Assembly: GCA_002410505.1 (NCBI GenBank)
Contig: DHSO01000024.1
Location: forward strand, 1-64,000
Direction of reading: 5' to 3'
Source: Cloacimonetes bacterium UBA5284
GTDB taxonomy: Bacteria > Cloacimonadota > Cloacimonadia > Cloacimonadales > Cloacimonadaceae
DNA length: 64,000 nt
Positions within the stretch are counted from its first letter, which is position 1. Each line of letters opens with the position of its first letter. Position numbers and translations under genes: made by a program. The notes below the pieces were generated by a model. It did not search any database and had not been told where the DNA came from. It was given only the letters and a program-made list of their open reading frames with translations. Shown here piece by piece: positions 17,704 to 26,557 of the stretch.

Positions 17704-19149
17704 TTAATAACTCAATGTCACCCATTCATCATAGAGGTCTTTCAGAGAAGTGATCCATCCTCCCTTGCGCAGAGCGTAGCGGATGGTCTTCCAATACAGG
17801 CTTCCCCAACCCGGGTAGTCCACCGGATCGAAAGTGGTATTGTGCCACAGCAGTGACAGGTGAGATTGATACAAACCCGCCACATTGATCAAACGGCGAA
17901 GCGCCAGCTTTGCCCCATTTCTGCCCATATCCATCGCGCGAGTTGAATACAGGCTGGTGTCCATCACGATCAGAGGTATTTCCAACACCCGGAAGGGACG
18001 GTTTTCAGCGATATTGAAGGGATAGAAGGGAAATGAAATACCCGCTCTGAAGCCGATGTTTTCCCAATAACCCAAGGTGCTGTCGTACTTTATTCCTTCT
18101 GTTTCCAGATTGCTAAAACTCTTTTGATAATCAAAGTGCAGATAGTGGGTTCGGAAGCCTTCTACCACAAAGCCCAGTTCCCGCAAGTTAGCCAATTCTG
18201 CCCTCAACACTTCCAGATCGTAAGCGGATTCGGGAGAGCCGTGCAGACCTACATCCTGCTGGCCCAGCAGATCGATGATCTCTTCACGAAACGCCATATC
18301 CGAGATATAGTTCTGCCGGGGATCTTCGAAGGAAGAGGAGCCCATCAGAAACCAGGTTGATTTCACTTTCAAATCTTGCTCTTTTTGCAATATCTTATGC
18401 AGCAATCTGTAGTGATTGTACAGGTACTTTTTGTGCAGATGATGTCCCGCAAGCTTATAAAGCGCATTCAAAGGCCGTTTATACAGTGTATATAGGTTGT
18501 ATTTTGCGGTCTTCCGGATGCTGGAGTCGTCCCAAAACCGCCAATAATCGATGTCGTGAGACAGACTCATGGCAAAGCGTTTTGTTTCTTGCCAGGTGGT
18601 GTCTCGCACAAACTCCGGCAAGGTCTGTTGCATGGCATAAGTGAGAGCCTGGCAATACACATCTACAACCGGCACCTCACTGAAATCCCAGCGATATTGC
18701 AGGCTTTCCTTGAAATCCACTCTTCCTCTGGGCAGCCCCATATTGCTAAGAATGTATTCGTGCCAGCAAGTAAGGAAATAAAAGCCTCCCGCCACGATAT
18801 CCTTGCGCAAAATGCAGCTTTCCGTGGAAAATGAGAAGATCGGCCCACCCAGTGAAAACAGAAAGGGCAGATGATGGTTTTTGAAACTGCAGAAATTTAC
18901 CTTCTCCAGGGGATAGAGCTCGCGCTTTTCAAAGAAATCCGCTGTTTCGTTTTCGAACTGGATCCGCACTGGATAATCTCGCGACGGGCCGGGTCCATAA
19001 TATATATGCGCTGCTTCGAAATGCGCGCCATAGATGAATTTCGGATTTAGGCGCAGAATGTAGCAGAAGGTGCGAAACACAAACTCTGCCTTGGGGATAT
19101 AGCTTTCCGGCAAGTTCAGCAGAATGTTTATGTTTGGATAGCGCTCCAT
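17704..19149 (-). CDS. Polysaccharide deacetylase-like protein
   Basis: The 481-residue protein has no obvious signal peptide. It resembles the large NodB-like proteins that carry an N-terminal extension (DUF7033-type, about 1-150). The NodB-like core starts at SLSHDIDYWRFWDD near 190-203, which holds the metal-binding/catalytic Asp region. DVGLHGSPESAYD near 295-307 supplies a further His, and VEGFRTHYLHFDYQKSF follows near 330. Relatives cluster with polysaccharide loci and are thought to N- or O-deacetylate glycans. The product sits between lon and plsC, with gaps of four and seven bases. The substrate is unknown. Confidence 0.72.
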   Translation of the reverse strand: MERYPNINILLNLPESYIPKAEFVFRTFCYILRLNPKFIYGAHFEAAHIYYGPGPSRDYPVRIQFENETADFFEKRELYPLEKVNFCSFKNHHLPFLFSLGGPIFSFSTESCILRKDIVAGGFYFLTCWHEYILSNMGLPRGRVDFKESLQYRWDFSEVPVVDVYCQALTYAMQQTLPEFVRDTTWQETKRFAMSLSHDIDYWRFWDDSSIRKTAKYNLYTLYKRPLNALYKLAGHHLHKKYLYNHYRLLHKILQKEQDLKVKSTWFLMGSSSFEDPRQNYISDMAFREEIIDLLGQQDVGLHGSPESAYDLEVLRAELANLRELGFVVEGFRTHYLHFDYQKSFSNLETEGIKYDSTLGYWENIGFRAGISFPFYPFNIAENRPFRVLEIPLIVMDTSLYSTRAMDMGRNGAKLALRRLINVAGLYQSHLSLLWHNTTFDPVDYPGWGSLYWKTIRYALRKGGWITSLKDLYDEWVTLSY

Positions 19150-19153
19150 CTTT

Positions 19154-21481
19154 CTACTTTTCTTTGGCAGGCATTACTACTTTTTCCAATACTTGAGATA
19201 CATCCGTCACAAAGGTGATATCCATGCCGCTGAGGATCTCAGCGGAGAATTCGGCGATGCTTTCGCGGTTTTCTTCAGGAACGATCAGTTTGTGAATTCC
19301 GGCGCGTTTTGCTGCCAGCATTTTTTCTTTCAAGCCACCGATGGGCAAGACCTTGCCTTGCAGGGTCAGTTCTCCGGTCATGGCTATATCGTGTCTCACC
19401 TTGCGTTGCATAAAAAGCGATGCCAGCGCGGTGGTAAGTGTGATTCCTGCGGAAGGGCCATCTTTGGGCACCGCTCCGGCGGGAAAATGGATGTGCATAT
19501 CGAAGGTGCTAAAGTCCTTGGGATTGATCTTGTATTGCTGATAGTGAGCCTTTAGATAGCTGATGGCGATGCGGGCAGATTCCTTCATCACTTCGCCCAA
19601 AAGTCCGGTAAGGATTACCCCCCCCTTTCCGGGCATCCGGCTAGCTTCGCAAAAGAGGATTTCTCCCCCATAACTGGTCCATGCCAAGCCTGTCGCCACA
19701 CCGATTTCGGACTTGCGATTGGCCAATTCCAAGCTATATTTGCGGGGTCCCAGATATGTTTTAATGTTACTCGCCTTCAAGCTCCAGGGACCTTGCGCTC
19801 CTGCAGCGGCTTCGCGGGCGATCTTTCGGAGGATGGAGCCGATCCTGCGTTGCAGATTGCGCACGCCTGCTTCTCTCACGTAGTACCTAATCAATTCTTG
19901 CAAAGCGCTTTTGTGAAAGCTGATCTTTCTGTCTGCCAAACCGTTGTCATCCTTTTCCCGCGGGATCAGGTAGGCTTTGGCTATGGCTATCTTGTCGTGC
20001 TCCAGATAGCTGCTAAACTCGATAATTTCCATGCGGTCTCGCAAAGGCGCAGGAATTGTGTCCAGCGAATTCGCGGTGGTGATAAACATCACTTCCGATA
20101 GATCGAAGGGCAGGTTTAAATAGTTGTCCACAAAGCTGTTGTTTTGCTCGGGATCCAGCACTTCCAGCAAAGCGGAGGCGGGATCACCTCTAAAATCGCG
20201 CCCCAATTTGTCGATCTCATCCAGCATAAATACCGGATTTGCCGTACCTTGGCGCTTGATCTCGGTGATAATCTTGCCCGGCATAGCGCCAATGTAGGTG
20301 CGGCGATGACCGCGGATTTCAGCTTCATCGTGAATTCCGCCCAGCGACATCCGGATAAACTTGCGGTTCAAGGCTCTGGCAACCGATTTGCCGATTGAGG
20401 TCTTCCCCGTTCCGGGAGGGCCCACAAAGCAAAGAATCGGCCCCTTTAACTGCCCCTTGAGCTTCTTCACTGCGATGTATTCCAAGATGCGTTCCTTGGG
20501 CTTTTCCAAACCATAATGATCCTTTGTAAGCACGCGCTCGATCTTCGTCATATCCAGTCTGTCCTTACTATACTTTGTCCAGGGAATGTTTACTATCCAA
20601 TCCAGATAATTCCGGATTACTCCATATTCGCTGGAGGCAGGCTGCATCACAGACAGTCGTTCCAATTCATCATTTGCCACTTCCTGCACATATTCTGGAA
20701 GCTTGTTCTTTTTGATGAGATCCTGCCATTTCTGGATTTCTTTGCTCACTTCGTCGGTTTCGCCCAGTTCACGGCGTATGGCATCTATCTGTTCGCGCAG
20801 ATAATAGCGCCGTTGATCTTCATTCATCTCCAGCTGAATATTGTTCCGGATATGATTCTCCATGCGCATTTGCCGGATGAGCTCTGCCAAACAGTTATTG
20901 AGGTATTTAAAACGCTGTTTTAGATCCACCAGTTCCAGAAGTCTTTGTCGATCCGAGACCTGCAGTTCTATGTTTCCGGCGATAATATCCGCCACACGGC
21001 CGGATTGCTTTATGTTTGAAAGACCGGCTATCATTTCCCGATTCAGCAAGCTGCTTTCCTGAGACACCTTATCCAAAAGCTCCAGGGCTATGGTGCGATA
21101 AGCCTGAATTTCCATGTCATCACCCGTGGGCTCTGTAATCACTTCCACATCCACCATTATGAAGGGCTCTCTTTGAACGGGGCGCTGCATACGGATGCGC
21201 GAAGTCCCCTGCAAAAGCAGGCTGATACTGCCATCCTGGTTTCTCAACATCCTCAGGATAGTGATAGCAGTGCCGACGCTTTCCAGCTGACCGGCATCGC
21301 CTTCCCCGCCGCGGTCCAGGAAAAAGGCCATTAATTTATCGTTCGAAAGAGCGTGATCAATTACAAGCTTGGATTCCTCATCTGTAACAACCAGTGGCAT
21401 TAAAAGATAGGGAAACATCACCACATTGTTCAGATGCAAGACCGGCAATGTCCTGGGAATCCTGTTGTTGTTATCTTCCAT
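19154..21481 (-). CDS. lon: ATP-dependent Lon protease
   Basis: The 775-residue protein has all Lon domains. The N-terminal substrate-binding domain spans about 8-200, a coiled helix region follows, and the AAA+ module starts near 345 with Walker A GPPGTGKTSIGKS and Walker B PVFMLDEIDKLG. The protease domain carries the Ser in KDGPSAGITL near 678 and the Lys in GGLKEKMLAAKRAG near 720. It degrades misfolded and regulatory proteins in the cytoplasm. The ribosome site AAGGAG lies about eight bases before the ATG. Length is normal for LonA. It heads a minus-strand run with the deacetylase-like and plsC genes. Confidence 0.97.
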   Translation of the reverse strand: MEDNNNRIPRTLPVLHLNNVVMFPYLLMPLVVTDEESKLVIDHALSNDKLMAFFLDRGGEGDAGQLESVGTAITILRMLRNQDGSISLLLQGTSRIRMQRPVQREPFIMVDVEVITEPTGDDMEIQAYRTIALELLDKVSQESSLLNREMIAGLSNIKQSGRVADIIAGNIELQVSDRQRLLELVDLKQRFKYLNNCLAELIRQMRMENHIRNNIQLEMNEDQRRYYLREQIDAIRRELGETDEVSKEIQKWQDLIKKNKLPEYVQEVANDELERLSVMQPASSEYGVIRNYLDWIVNIPWTKYSKDRLDMTKIERVLTKDHYGLEKPKERILEYIAVKKLKGQLKGPILCFVGPPGTGKTSIGKSVARALNRKFIRMSLGGIHDEAEIRGHRRTYIGAMPGKIITEIKRQGTANPVFMLDEIDKLGRDFRGDPASALLEVLDPEQNNSFVDNYLNLPFDLSEVMFITTANSLDTIPAPLRDRMEIIEFSSYLEHDKIAIAKAYLIPREKDDNGLADRKISFHKSALQELIRYYVREAGVRNLQRRIGSILRKIAREAAAGAQGPWSLKASNIKTYLGPRKYSLELANRKSEIGVATGLAWTSYGGEILFCEASRMPGKGGVILTGLLGEVMKESARIAISYLKAHYQQYKINPKDFSTFDMHIHFPAGAVPKDGPSAGITLTTALASLFMQRKVRHDIAMTGELTLQGKVLPIGGLKEKMLAAKRAGIHKLIVPEENRESIAEFSAEILSGMDITFVTDVSQVLEKVVMPAKEK

Positions 21482-21827
21482 TGTGCACTCCTTAGATTAT
21501 GCAGTTTTATGATATAGATAAGGCATTTTTGCTAAAAGGCAAGAATCTGCTTCCAGCGCTTTTTGACAAGGAAAATTTTTGCTTTTTTGTATTATCTGTT
21601 TTTTACTTATTGTGCTATACAGATGCCCTTAGCCCTGAGCCGATGTGAATACTCCACCCCCATTCATCAATCGCGTTGCCATGCACTGTTGATGCAGTTC
21701 CCACTGCATATTCACCCCACAGCCACTGCTTTGAGCGAGGGGCATGGATATAGTTCAAAGCATGGATTAGCATCCCACGAAAATCATATGGGGGTTTTAA
21801 GCGGTGTTTGTACCGGAGCTATGCTGC
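21482..21827. other. Intergenic region upstream of lon
   Basis: This gap contains the lon promoter region (minus strand) and the 3' flank of the PII-like gene. A perfect 7-bp stem, ATGCAGT/ACTGCAT with a TCCC loop, occupies 21692-21709 but has no T tract. A plus-strand TTGACA (21563-21568) faces away from lon and has no convincing target gene. No coding region is supported. Confidence 0.4.
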
Positions 21828-22949
21828 TCAGCTTCTTTTCTTGATCTCTTTTGCCCGATAGGTAAAGGCTTTATCCACCGGCAAAGAATAAAGCATGGCT
21901 TTAGCGTCGTCCTCAAAACAACCTGTCGCGCTGAGTGCTTTTGCAATCGCCTGCACTTTGGCGGTGGGAACTATCATCTTGCAGATTTCGCGGATGTGAC
22001 GGCGTAGCTCCAGGTCTTCGTCCAAGCTATTGAAGCGGATCTTGCAAATTGTAGCGCCCGGTGCGCCGCTGCTCATGGCGGCTTCCGTGAGTTCCGTGCC
22101 CTTGCCTTCCTCGCAGATCAGGTTCAACTCGGTCAAATCAAAAAGAAAATCGCGGTGTTTGGTGGCTTCCCGTTCCAAGCTGGATTTTCGCCATTCCATC
22201 CCGCCTTTGAGGGCATCGATGGCAGAGACCATCTGCTCCAAACTGGCAGCCTGATCTGTCTTGGAACGAGAGATCTTGGTATTTACAATCCCTTGTTTGA
22301 TGGGATACACATAGGCGATGCCCCTGCCGGGTTCATCCAGCTTTCCCACTTCTATATAAAGTTCCATTACAGGGTTTGTGTCGTGTTTACTGAGTACGAG
22401 GTTGATCAGTTCCTTTTCCGGGGGGATGGTGATCCTGAGTAGCCCCAGTTTATCGCGCACGCCAGAACCTTCACCATGGGTGGTGGCTGGCACGCTAGCG
22501 CCATAGTTCAGGGAAATGCGGGAGATTTTATCGCCCTCTCCCCTTTGCACCACACAGGTGATTCCCACCAATTGATGAAAGAAATTCTCGGTGTACTTTC
22601 TTTTGAAGTGCGTTTCCTGCACTCCCGAATATTCCGGATGGCTGTGTAGCACGTCGATTTCCTGGCTGTAGATAGTGCCTTTCCCCGGAGAGCGAAGATC
22701 ATACTTTTTCGCGATGTAACCGAGTACCGCCGTTTCGTTCTCTTCATCTACAAGAAAACTTAAGATTTCCACGGGGTAGCTAACCAAATTGTGACGTTTG
22801 AGGATATTCGTAAACCCAGCGTTCACATTCAAAAGGGAAGAACGTCCCACTTCCATGAATAACTGGTGAATTCCAAGCGCATAGAGGTCGTCAACCACAG
22901 ATTTTGCCAGGTTCTTATTCAGGATGATGTTGATCTTCACGCATTTCAT
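21828..22949 (-). CDS. Protein with three tandem PII-like modules, partner of DUF1538
   Basis: I read the 373 residues as three successive GlnB/PII-like units. Module 1 (about 1-105) has KINIILNKNLAKSVVDDLY, an amphipathic helix and SPGKGTIYSQEI. Module 2 (about 128-225) has CVVQRGEGDKISRIS and GKLDEPGRGIAYVYPI, which matches the PII C-terminal signature region. Module 3 (about 270-365) has LICEEGKGTELTEAAMSSGA and EICKMIVPTAKVQAIAKAL. PII proteins are trimeric sensors of ATP/ADP and 2-oxoglutarate that bind transporters; a single chain with three modules could mimic the trimer. The ATG overlaps the DUF1538 stop by four bases (ATGA), so the two are coupled. The PII assignment rests on pattern, not a search. 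Confidence 0.7.
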   Translation of the reverse strand: MKCVKINIILNKNLAKSVVDDLYALGIHQLFMEVGRSSLLNVNAGFTNILKRHNLVSYPVEILSFLVDEENETAVLGYIAKKYDLRSPGKGTIYSQEIDVLHSHPEYSGVQETHFKRKYTENFFHQLVGITCVVQRGEGDKISRISLNYGASVPATTHGEGSGVRDKLGLLRITIPPEKELINLVLSKHDTNPVMELYIEVGKLDEPGRGIAYVYPIKQGIVNTKISRSKTDQAASLEQMVSAIDALKGGMEWRKSSLEREATKHRDFLFDLTELNLICEEGKGTELTEAAMSSGAPGATICKIRFNSLDEDLELRRHIREICKMIVPTAKVQAIAKALSATGCFEDDAKAMLYSLPVDKAFTYRAKEIKKRS

Positions 22950-25078
22950 ACCGCAACATCCTCATGGGTGAGTTCCAGGTTCTCTGGTTCATATTCTTTC
23001 AGGAACGCCTTTCTGCGCAGGTTGACAACCAAGCCCATACCCAGAACAGAAAAAATCGGACATACAAATGCCATCGCTAAAATGCCAAAACCTTCCACGA
23101 CACCTACTTGAGTGCCGATGCCCAAGCCCATGGAGAGCACCAGAGGCACCGTGATCGGTCCGGTGGTTACGCCTGCGCTGTCCCAACCGATATTTACAAA
23201 TTCCTCTGTAGAAAGGTAGGTGACTACGAGTAACAGCAGATATAAGGGACCCAACATCCAGAACAAGGGGATGTTCCAGACAATCTTGGCTACCCCCAGC
23301 ATGATCCCGGTACCCACTCCCATCGCAACAGATTGAATCAAAAGGGATTTCTTGAAAGCACCCACTGTGATATCCTCAACTGTAAGACCCAGAGCGTTCA
23401 ACGCGGGTTCTGCCAGAGTGGCACTATAACCCATGATAAAGGCAAAGATCATCACTACCAGAATTCCCGCCATGCTATACGGACTTCTACCAAACAATGG
23501 CCCCCGGACGGGAACGTAGCGATAGAGCTTGCGGATTTCATCGAAGTTTCTGGCGTCAAACTTTGCAACTTTGATCTTTCCGTGGTCTTCGTAATAGAAA
23601 AACTCCGTAGTGCTGCCATCAGGCTGTACTGCCACATTCACCAGTTCTTTATCAAAACCTTTGATGATGCTTCTACCCGCATGATTCTCCATCGGAGCAA
23701 ATGATACCGGGAGGTTTGAGCCAACTTGGTCCCCAATTTTGGAGAGTCCAAGTTCGATGCCGCCCCCGAAAACCGCCATTCCCACCAAGGCAAAGGCTAA
23801 GCCCAATAATACTTCATCCGCTTTTGCCAAACGCTCCCGTAGAACGAAATACAAAACCGCCAAAAGAAATAAGGAAAGGGGAACTATCGCCCGCAAGGCA
23901 CTACTCACATTGCGGCTTATGTATGTAACTATATCAAGATCATCTAGAGGATTGTTGGCTGCAGCTACGCCCTCAGCTTCCAGTGTTAGAATTTCAGAAA
24001 ACTGGTCTTTGATCCCAATTGAGCCATTTTGGACCAGCCAAGTACGAAAGTTATCCAAGGTTGTAAATACTTCGCGGAGACGAGCCTCGGAACTCCCGAT
24101 TTTCGCTACATATGCCATCAAATCATCTTCACTAGCGTTAAAAGCATTCAACTGAGCCGGATAGCTGGCTTTACTAATGGCATAATCCTGCATTTCTGAA
24201 ACACTATCGAAGAGATTGACACTTTCGTGATTATCCGGAGCAAAGAAACTAACATCGTCCATCGGAGCAGGAACTTGGGCAGAAAACATCATCCCCAAGA
24301 TCAACACGGCTATCGCCGGGACCAAGGATGCCAGAGTTACCATGCCAAAGCCGCCTTCGGTGTTTTCACCTCCTCGGTTTGCAACATGGCTGATGCCTAT
24401 ACCCATGGCAAGAACAAGGGGAACCGTAATCGGACCAGTAGTCACACACCCACAATCCCAAGCAAGACCGATGATGTGCTTCAGATTGGGATGAAAAGAT
24501 GCATAAAGCGAAAGCCCTAATAATATACTTATTAGGATGTAGATATATGGTTTGAGCGACCATCCTTTCAGGAACCGGATCATACCTAAAACAAGAGCCA
24601 GACCCACCCCGATCCCCATCGCGGCTACCAGATACGAGCTATATTTGTTCAAAAACAAAAACAAGAGGGGAGCTTCCCATGCCAAGACGCTGCTACCAGC
24701 GGCCTTTAGCACTCCGATCGCGGGCTCTGCATATGTAGATGCCAAGCCCAAGATAAAGGCGATGGTAAGGATTACATGTACTTTTGCCTTCTGCGGCAAG
24801 CGTATTCCTATCTCCTCGCCCATCGGCATGATCCCCAGTAACAATCCCTCCATGAAAAAGGTGAGACCCAGAATTACCATCACCATACCTAAGGCGATCA
24901 CCGAAGCATCAAGGATGGGTATGCCCAGAACAAGCGCCTGGAATAGGATCAAATATACGATAATCCCAGAAACTGCTTTAATCTGCTCTGATACTTTGAT
25001 CCGAACGTATCTCAGTATCATGTTGATAGCTTCGTTACTGCTAACCCGGAATCTCGGGCTCTCCTTCTTCTTGTTCAT
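22946..25078 (-). CDS. DUF1538 membrane protein with internal duplication (predicted transporter)
   Basis: The 710-residue polytopic membrane protein belongs to DUF1538. It is an internal duplication: GLASTYAEPAIGVL near 111-124 is echoed by GYSATLAEPALNAL near 550-563. TTGPITVPLVLAMGIGI near 213-229 is echoed by TTGPITVPLVLSMGLGI near 638-654. The halves are separated by a soluble insert (about 270-390) and a second soluble stretch (about 450-525). The two GPITVP re-entrant-like segments suggest an inverted or parallel repeat transporter; the substrate is unknown. A strong AAGGAGG site precedes the start. It is the first gene of a pair with the triple-PII protein, which is the likely regulator. 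Confidence 0.85.
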   Translation of the reverse strand: MNKKKESPRFRVSSNEAINMILRYVRIKVSEQIKAVSGIIVYLILFQALVLGIPILDASVIALGMVMVILGLTFFMEGLLLGIMPMGEEIGIRLPQKAKVHVILTIAFILGLASTYAEPAIGVLKAAGSSVLAWEAPLLFLFLNKYSSYLVAAMGIGVGLALVLGMIRFLKGWSLKPYIYILISILLGLSLYASFHPNLKHIIGLAWDCGCVTTGPITVPLVLAMGIGISHVANRGGENTEGGFGMVTLASLVPAIAVLILGMMFSAQVPAPMDDVSFFAPDNHESVNLFDSVSEMQDYAISKASYPAQLNAFNASEDDLMAYVAKIGSSEARLREVFTTLDNFRTWLVQNGSIGIKDQFSEILTLEAEGVAAANNPLDDLDIVTYISRNVSSALRAIVPLSLFLLAVLYFVLRERLAKADEVLLGLAFALVGMAVFGGGIELGLSKIGDQVGSNLPVSFAPMENHAGRSIIKGFDKELVNVAVQPDGSTTEFFYYEDHGKIKVAKFDARNFDEIRKLYRYVPVRGPLFGRSPYSMAGILVVMIFAFIMGYSATLAEPALNALGLTVEDITVGAFKKSLLIQSVAMGVGTGIMLGVAKIVWNIPLFWMLGPLYLLLLVVTYLSTEEFVNIGWDSAGVTTGPITVPLVLSMGLGIGTQVGVVEGFGILAMAFVCPIFSVLGMGLVVNLRRKAFLKEYEPENLELTHEDVAV

Positions 25079-25177
25079 TTTATTTCCGCCTCCTTGGGCT
25101 TGTTAGCTTTCGTTTATATCGCATCAATTATCTCTGATAGGAAAACTCAGCACTTATCATATCTGATGCGAAGGAGC

Positions 25178-25759
25178 TTAACCACCGATAATCAGATACA
25201 AGATCATGTTTTCCAGGCCAATGATGAAATTGATGGCCAGGAATGCATACATCAGGTATTTGTGGACATACATGTTGTAGTATTTGCGAAAGAAATCGAT
25301 GGAAAACTGAAAGTCGTAATCGTCGATCCTGTGTTCCACCCGCCACTGCTCCAGCATGCGGGGAACCGTCTTGCGCAACAACTTACTTACGATACCGGTA
25401 AAGGCATCCACTATCTTGCCGCGAATGCTATTTTTCATCTTTGCCGGCATCAGCGGCCAGGACTCCACAAAATCCGTCTTATCCCACAAAAAATCTCTTA
25501 CTTTCTGTTCCCAGGCAGCCAGATAACCATCTTTTATGCCGGGGTTTTCGGCCTGGCGAATATAGTCGTGCAGTAAATCACGTGCTTTACCAAAGAGCCA
25601 GTCCCGTTTTCTAACCAGAAATCCGGGAGTAAGAAATATGCGTTTACCAAAAATAAAGCGAGCTTTGGGATTGAACAGGAACCACCTGAGAAAATGGATT
25701 ACTGCCAGCCCAAGAGCTATATTCCATACAATGAAGAGTAACGATTTTAAAAAGAGCAT
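25178..25759 (-). CDS. Small membrane protein, possibly DUF445-like
   Basis: The 193-residue protein has an N-terminal membrane helix (about 4-26), a cytoplasmic or periplasmic helical body and a C-terminal membrane helix (about 165-190). RIFLTPGFLVRKRDWLFGKA near 41-60 resembles the PG-x-x-xRR segment of DUF445 proteins, but the match is weak. Its ATG follows immediately on the TAG of the TPM gene, and its GGAGG ribosome site is formed by the last glycine codons of that gene. This indicates coupled translation. Function unknown. Confidence 0.65.
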   Translation of the reverse strand: MLFLKSLLFIVWNIALGLAVIHFLRWFLFNPKARFIFGKRIFLTPGFLVRKRDWLFGKARDLLHDYIRQAENPGIKDGYLAAWEQKVRDFLWDKTDFVESWPLMPAKMKNSIRGKIVDAFTGIVSKLLRKTVPRMLEQWRVEHRIDDYDFQFSIDFFRKYYNMYVHKYLMYAFLAINFIIGLENMILYLIIGG

Positions 25760-26557
25760 CTAAAAACCTCCTCCTGCTCCGCCGCCACCGGAACGGCCTC
25801 CACCAAAACCACCAAAGCCACCGAAACCGCCAAAGCCACCGGAAGACGACCCACCCCGGGAGCCGCCGCCGAAACCGCCGCCTCCCCAGGGCCCACCACC
25901 TCCGCGTCCGCTAAAGATCAGCATCCAGAATAGCACATTGAGTATCTTGCCGCGAGTCACGATCATCAGAAACACAAAGACAATCAGGATAAAAAGCCCC
26001 GCCAGAGGTGAGACTTCGTTGTCACTATTGGCGCCTCTTTGTGAGAATTCAGACATACCGCTGAGGCTTACTCCCTTTTCTTGCGCGATGGCGGAGAGCA
26101 ACATCAAGCTACCTTGAGTGAAGGCGCCATCCCAATCCTCTGAACCGAGGCTGAGGTATGATGCCATGTTGCTATAGGCCCGATGAGCATAAGCATCGGT
26201 AATATAGCCCTCTGCGCCATAACCTACTTCAATGCGCAAACGGCGTTCCTTCACGGCCACAAATACCAGTACACCTTCATCTCGTTCTGAGCCTATCCCC
26301 CATTCAGCCAGCAGGCGCACACCGAAGCTTACTTCGTCTTCGCCGCCGATTTCCGGGAAAGTGGCTATCGAATATTCTACTCCTGTCTTCTCTTTCAGTT
26401 CGATAGCCCAGTCGTTGATCCGGTTGCGGGTTTCTTCGCTCATCACAGAGGCGAAGTCGTTCACAAAACCGATCGGTTTGGGTATCTCCAGCTGTTGGGC
26501 AAACAGCCCGGAAAACATGAGCAGACATAGCGCGATGAGGATGGATCTATACTTCAT
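25760..26557 (-). CDS. TPM domain protein (YgcG-like) with glycine-rich tail
   Basis: The 265-residue protein has a signal peptide (MKYRSILIALCLLMFSGLFAQ) and then a TPM domain (about 22-165; VNDFASVMSEETRNRINDW, YSIATFPEIGG, RLRIEVGYGAEGYITDA). A membrane helix lies near 187-207. The last 50 residues are nearly all Gly/Ser/Phe (repeated GGFGG), ending GGGAGGGF. TPM proteins have been linked to photosystem II repair in plants and to membrane-associated roles in bacteria; the bacterial function is unclear. The start overlaps the ribBA 3' end by 11 bases. Confidence 0.85.
   Translation of the reverse strand: MKYRSILIALCLLMFSGLFAQQLEIPKPIGFVNDFASVMSEETRNRINDWAIELKEKTGVEYSIATFPEIGGEDEVSFGVRLLAEWGIGSERDEGVLVFVAVKERRLRIEVGYGAEGYITDAYAHRAYSNMASYLSLGSEDWDGAFTQGSLMLLSAIAQEKGVSLSGMSEFSQRGANSDNEVSPLAGLFILIVFVFLMIVTRGKILNVLFWMLIFSGRGGGGPWGGGGFGGGSRGGSSSGGFGGFGGFGGFGGGRSGGGGAGGGF

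Noticed and set aside
21563..21844. 93-codon plus-strand frame with TTGACA upstream
   Set aside because: No recognisable protein, no ribosome site, and the spacing to TATTAT is 21 bases.
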